Positions 21,403 to 22,342 of a stretch of 22,342 nucleotides of DNA are shown here, piece by piece. Each line of letters starts with the position of its first letter. Positions within the stretch are counted from its first letter, which is position 1. The stretch comes from Silvimonas sp. Lineage in GTDB: Bacteria > Pseudomonadota > Gammaproteobacteria > Burkholderiales > Chitinibacteraceae. The stretch covers positions 1 to 22,342 of the forward strand of contig JASLES010000494.1 in the NCBI GenBank assembly GCA_030151005.1, written 5' to 3'. The position numbers were made by a program, and so were the translations under genes. The notes beneath the pieces are model-generated. The model did no database searches. It was given only the letters and a program-made list of their open reading frames with translations, and was not told the DNA's origin.

Positions 21403-21450
21403 AGTATCTGACGCCGTCATGCATCACACAAATGTATACTTTTCATCACA
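21403..21450. promoter_or_regulatory. Divergent MFS/LysR control region with promoter and repeated CATCACA
   Basis: On the minus strand TTGTGT (21426-21431) and GATACT (21403-21408), 17 nt apart, form a moderate sigma-70 promoter for the MFS gene. On the plus strand TATACT (21435-21440) is a -10 candidate for the LysR gene. CATCACA occurs twice in direct orientation (21422-21428 and 21444-21450), 22 bp apart, about two helical turns, and may mark regulator contacts. The gap as a whole is A/T-rich compared with its surroundings. Confidence 0.4.
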
Positions 21451-21475
21451 TTGATCTTGTTTTGAGATACAAGCC

Positions 21476-22342
21476 ATGAACCTGCGCCAGATCGAATTTG
21501 CCGTTGCCGTGGCAGAGGAGAAAAGCTTTACCCGTGCTGCCGAACGTTGCCACACCGTGCAATCCGCTTTGAGTCATCAGATCGCCAAACTGGAAGACGA
21601 ACTGGGGGCCAAGCTGTTTGAGCGCAGCAGCCGCAACGTCAAACTGACGGTGGCCGGGCAGGCGTTTTTGCCGGTAGCGCGGCAGATGCTGGGGGCGGAA
21701 TCCCGCATCCGCGACGAAGTTGCCGCCGCTGCGGGTACCGTGCGGGGCACGCTCACCGTGGGGACGATTTCCACTTTCAATCATGCGGATCTGGTCGACG
21801 TGCTGGCGCGGTTTCACGAACGCTACCCGCATGTGGACATCCGGTTTTATCAGGGCATGAGCGAGAACCTGCTGGTGGACGTGCGTACCGAGCGCACCGA
21901 TGTGGCGCTGGTCGGGCTTTGGCCAGGTGAGCCGGTGGAGGGGGTTAGCAAGCAGACGATTGCCGACGAAGAGCTGATTGCCATCATCCCGCAGGCGCAT
22001 CCGCTGGCGCAGCGCGACCAGATATCGCTGCTGGATCTGGTGGGTTCACGCCTTGTGGATTTCTACGCCAACAGCGGCGCGCGCCGCCAGACAGAGCAAG
22101 CTTTTGCGCGCGCAGGGATTGAGCATAAGGTCAGCTTTGAGGTCAGCCATATTGATTTGCTGGAACGCATTGTCCGGCGTGGCCTGGCGATCGGCCTCGT
22201 GCCCCGGTTTGAAGGCTACAGTTGTGATCGCCTGAAAATGGTGCCGGTATCAGACGGCCCGCAGCGCCGGGTTTGGGCGGTATGGAACCTGGACCCGACG
22301 CCGGCGGCGGTGGCGTTTTTGCGGATGGTGCATGAGGCGTTG
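21476..22342 (+). CDS. LysR family transcriptional regulator, 3' end outside the window
   Basis: The frame from ATG 21476 stays open for 289 codons to the last base, so the stop codon is missing. The N-terminal winged helix-turn-helix is canonical: LRQIEFAVAVAEEKSFTRAAE, HTVQSALSHQIAKLEDELG, KLFERSSRNVKLTVAGQAFL. It is followed by a linker and an effector-binding domain beginning RGTLTVGTISTF. At 289 residues it is nearly full length for the family (about 290-310). It is divergent from the MFS transporter gene across a 106-bp gap, so control of that transporter is the natural inference. The effector is unknown. No clear Shine-Dalgarno sequence precedes the ATG. Confidence 0.92.
   Translation, partial: MNLRQIEFAVAVAEEKSFTRAAERCHTVQSALSHQIAKLEDELGAKLFERSSRNVKLTVAGQAFLPVARQMLGAESRIRDEVAAAAGTVRGTLTVGTISTFNHADLVDVLARFHERYPHVDIRFYQGMSENLLVDVRTERTDVALVGLWPGEPVEGVSKQTIADEELIAIIPQAHPLAQRDQISLLDLVGSRLVDFYANSGARRQTEQAFARAGIEHKVSFEVSHIDLLERIVRRGLAIGLVPRFEGYSCDRLKMVPVSDGPQRRVWAVWNLDPTPAAVAFLRMVHEAL

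Overview
The window looks like a chromosomal segment of a GC-rich Gram-negative bacterium, most likely a betaproteobacterium. Close relatives in the Neisseriales (for example the chitinolytic genera around Chitinibacter and Silvimonas) are my best guess. This is inferred from gene content: LPS-type glycosyltransferases with an O-antigen ligase, a Dcm/Vsr pair very close to the E. coli proteins, DppA- and YaeQ-like proteins, and intergenic repeats that include a neisserial dRS3-type ATTCCC-N8-GGGAAT element. I could not run a taxonomic search.

Layout. Positions 1-2151 hold a secreted/envelope pair of unknown function, DUF3300 (5' end cut off) and DUF2950, closed by a clear terminator at 2225-2251. 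Positions 2522-6887 form a tight + strand operon for cell-surface polysaccharide: a WaaE/KdtX-like family 2 glycosyltransferase, two GT-B family 4 glycosyltransferases and a Wzy_C/O-antigen-ligase membrane protein. It follows a leader of about 220 nt that carries a 15-bp palindrome. Next come a DUF445 membrane protein, a DUF4442 hotdog-fold thioesterase-like protein, and a solitary Dcm-type cytosine methyltransferase with an N-terminal helix-turn-helix, followed 7 nt later by its partner repair endonuclease Vsr. Vsr has the catalytic Asp51/His69 and zinc ligands Cys66/His71/Cys73/Cys117 at the E. coli numbers.

Two gene-free stretches of about 567 bp each (10657-11223 and 13745-14311) hold two direct copies of a highly structured composite repeat. 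Its parts are a dRS3-like or related inverted repeat, a GGCCACC/GGTGGCC hairpin, a GCGCC/GGCGC hairpin, a perfect 12-bp inverted repeat TTACTTTCTTTG/CAAAGAAAGTAA that overlaps a competing GTCGCC/GGCGAC pairing, and a further GGGCT-CCC hairpin. Several stems are kept while loops differ between copies, or are kept through a G-U pair. The copies bracket three housekeeping-type genes: a flavin-reductase-like protein, an HI0933-family flavoprotein and yaeQ. This repeat pair is the most interesting structure in the window.

The right part carries a DppA-like periplasmic peptide-binding protein without its permease genes, a LysR regulator divergent from an MFS transporter, a subgroup Id (Corynebacterium-type) aspartate aminotransferase, a small GFA/CENP-V zinc protein, and a second divergent MFS/LysR pair whose LysR gene runs off the end. 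Strong intrinsic terminators at 15913-15941, 19701-19728 and 20113-20145 separate these units. I found no tRNA, rRNA, CRISPR array, transposase or phage gene, and no convincing wholly new multi-gene system. The novelty, if any, lies in the repeats and in a few leader/intergenic structures.
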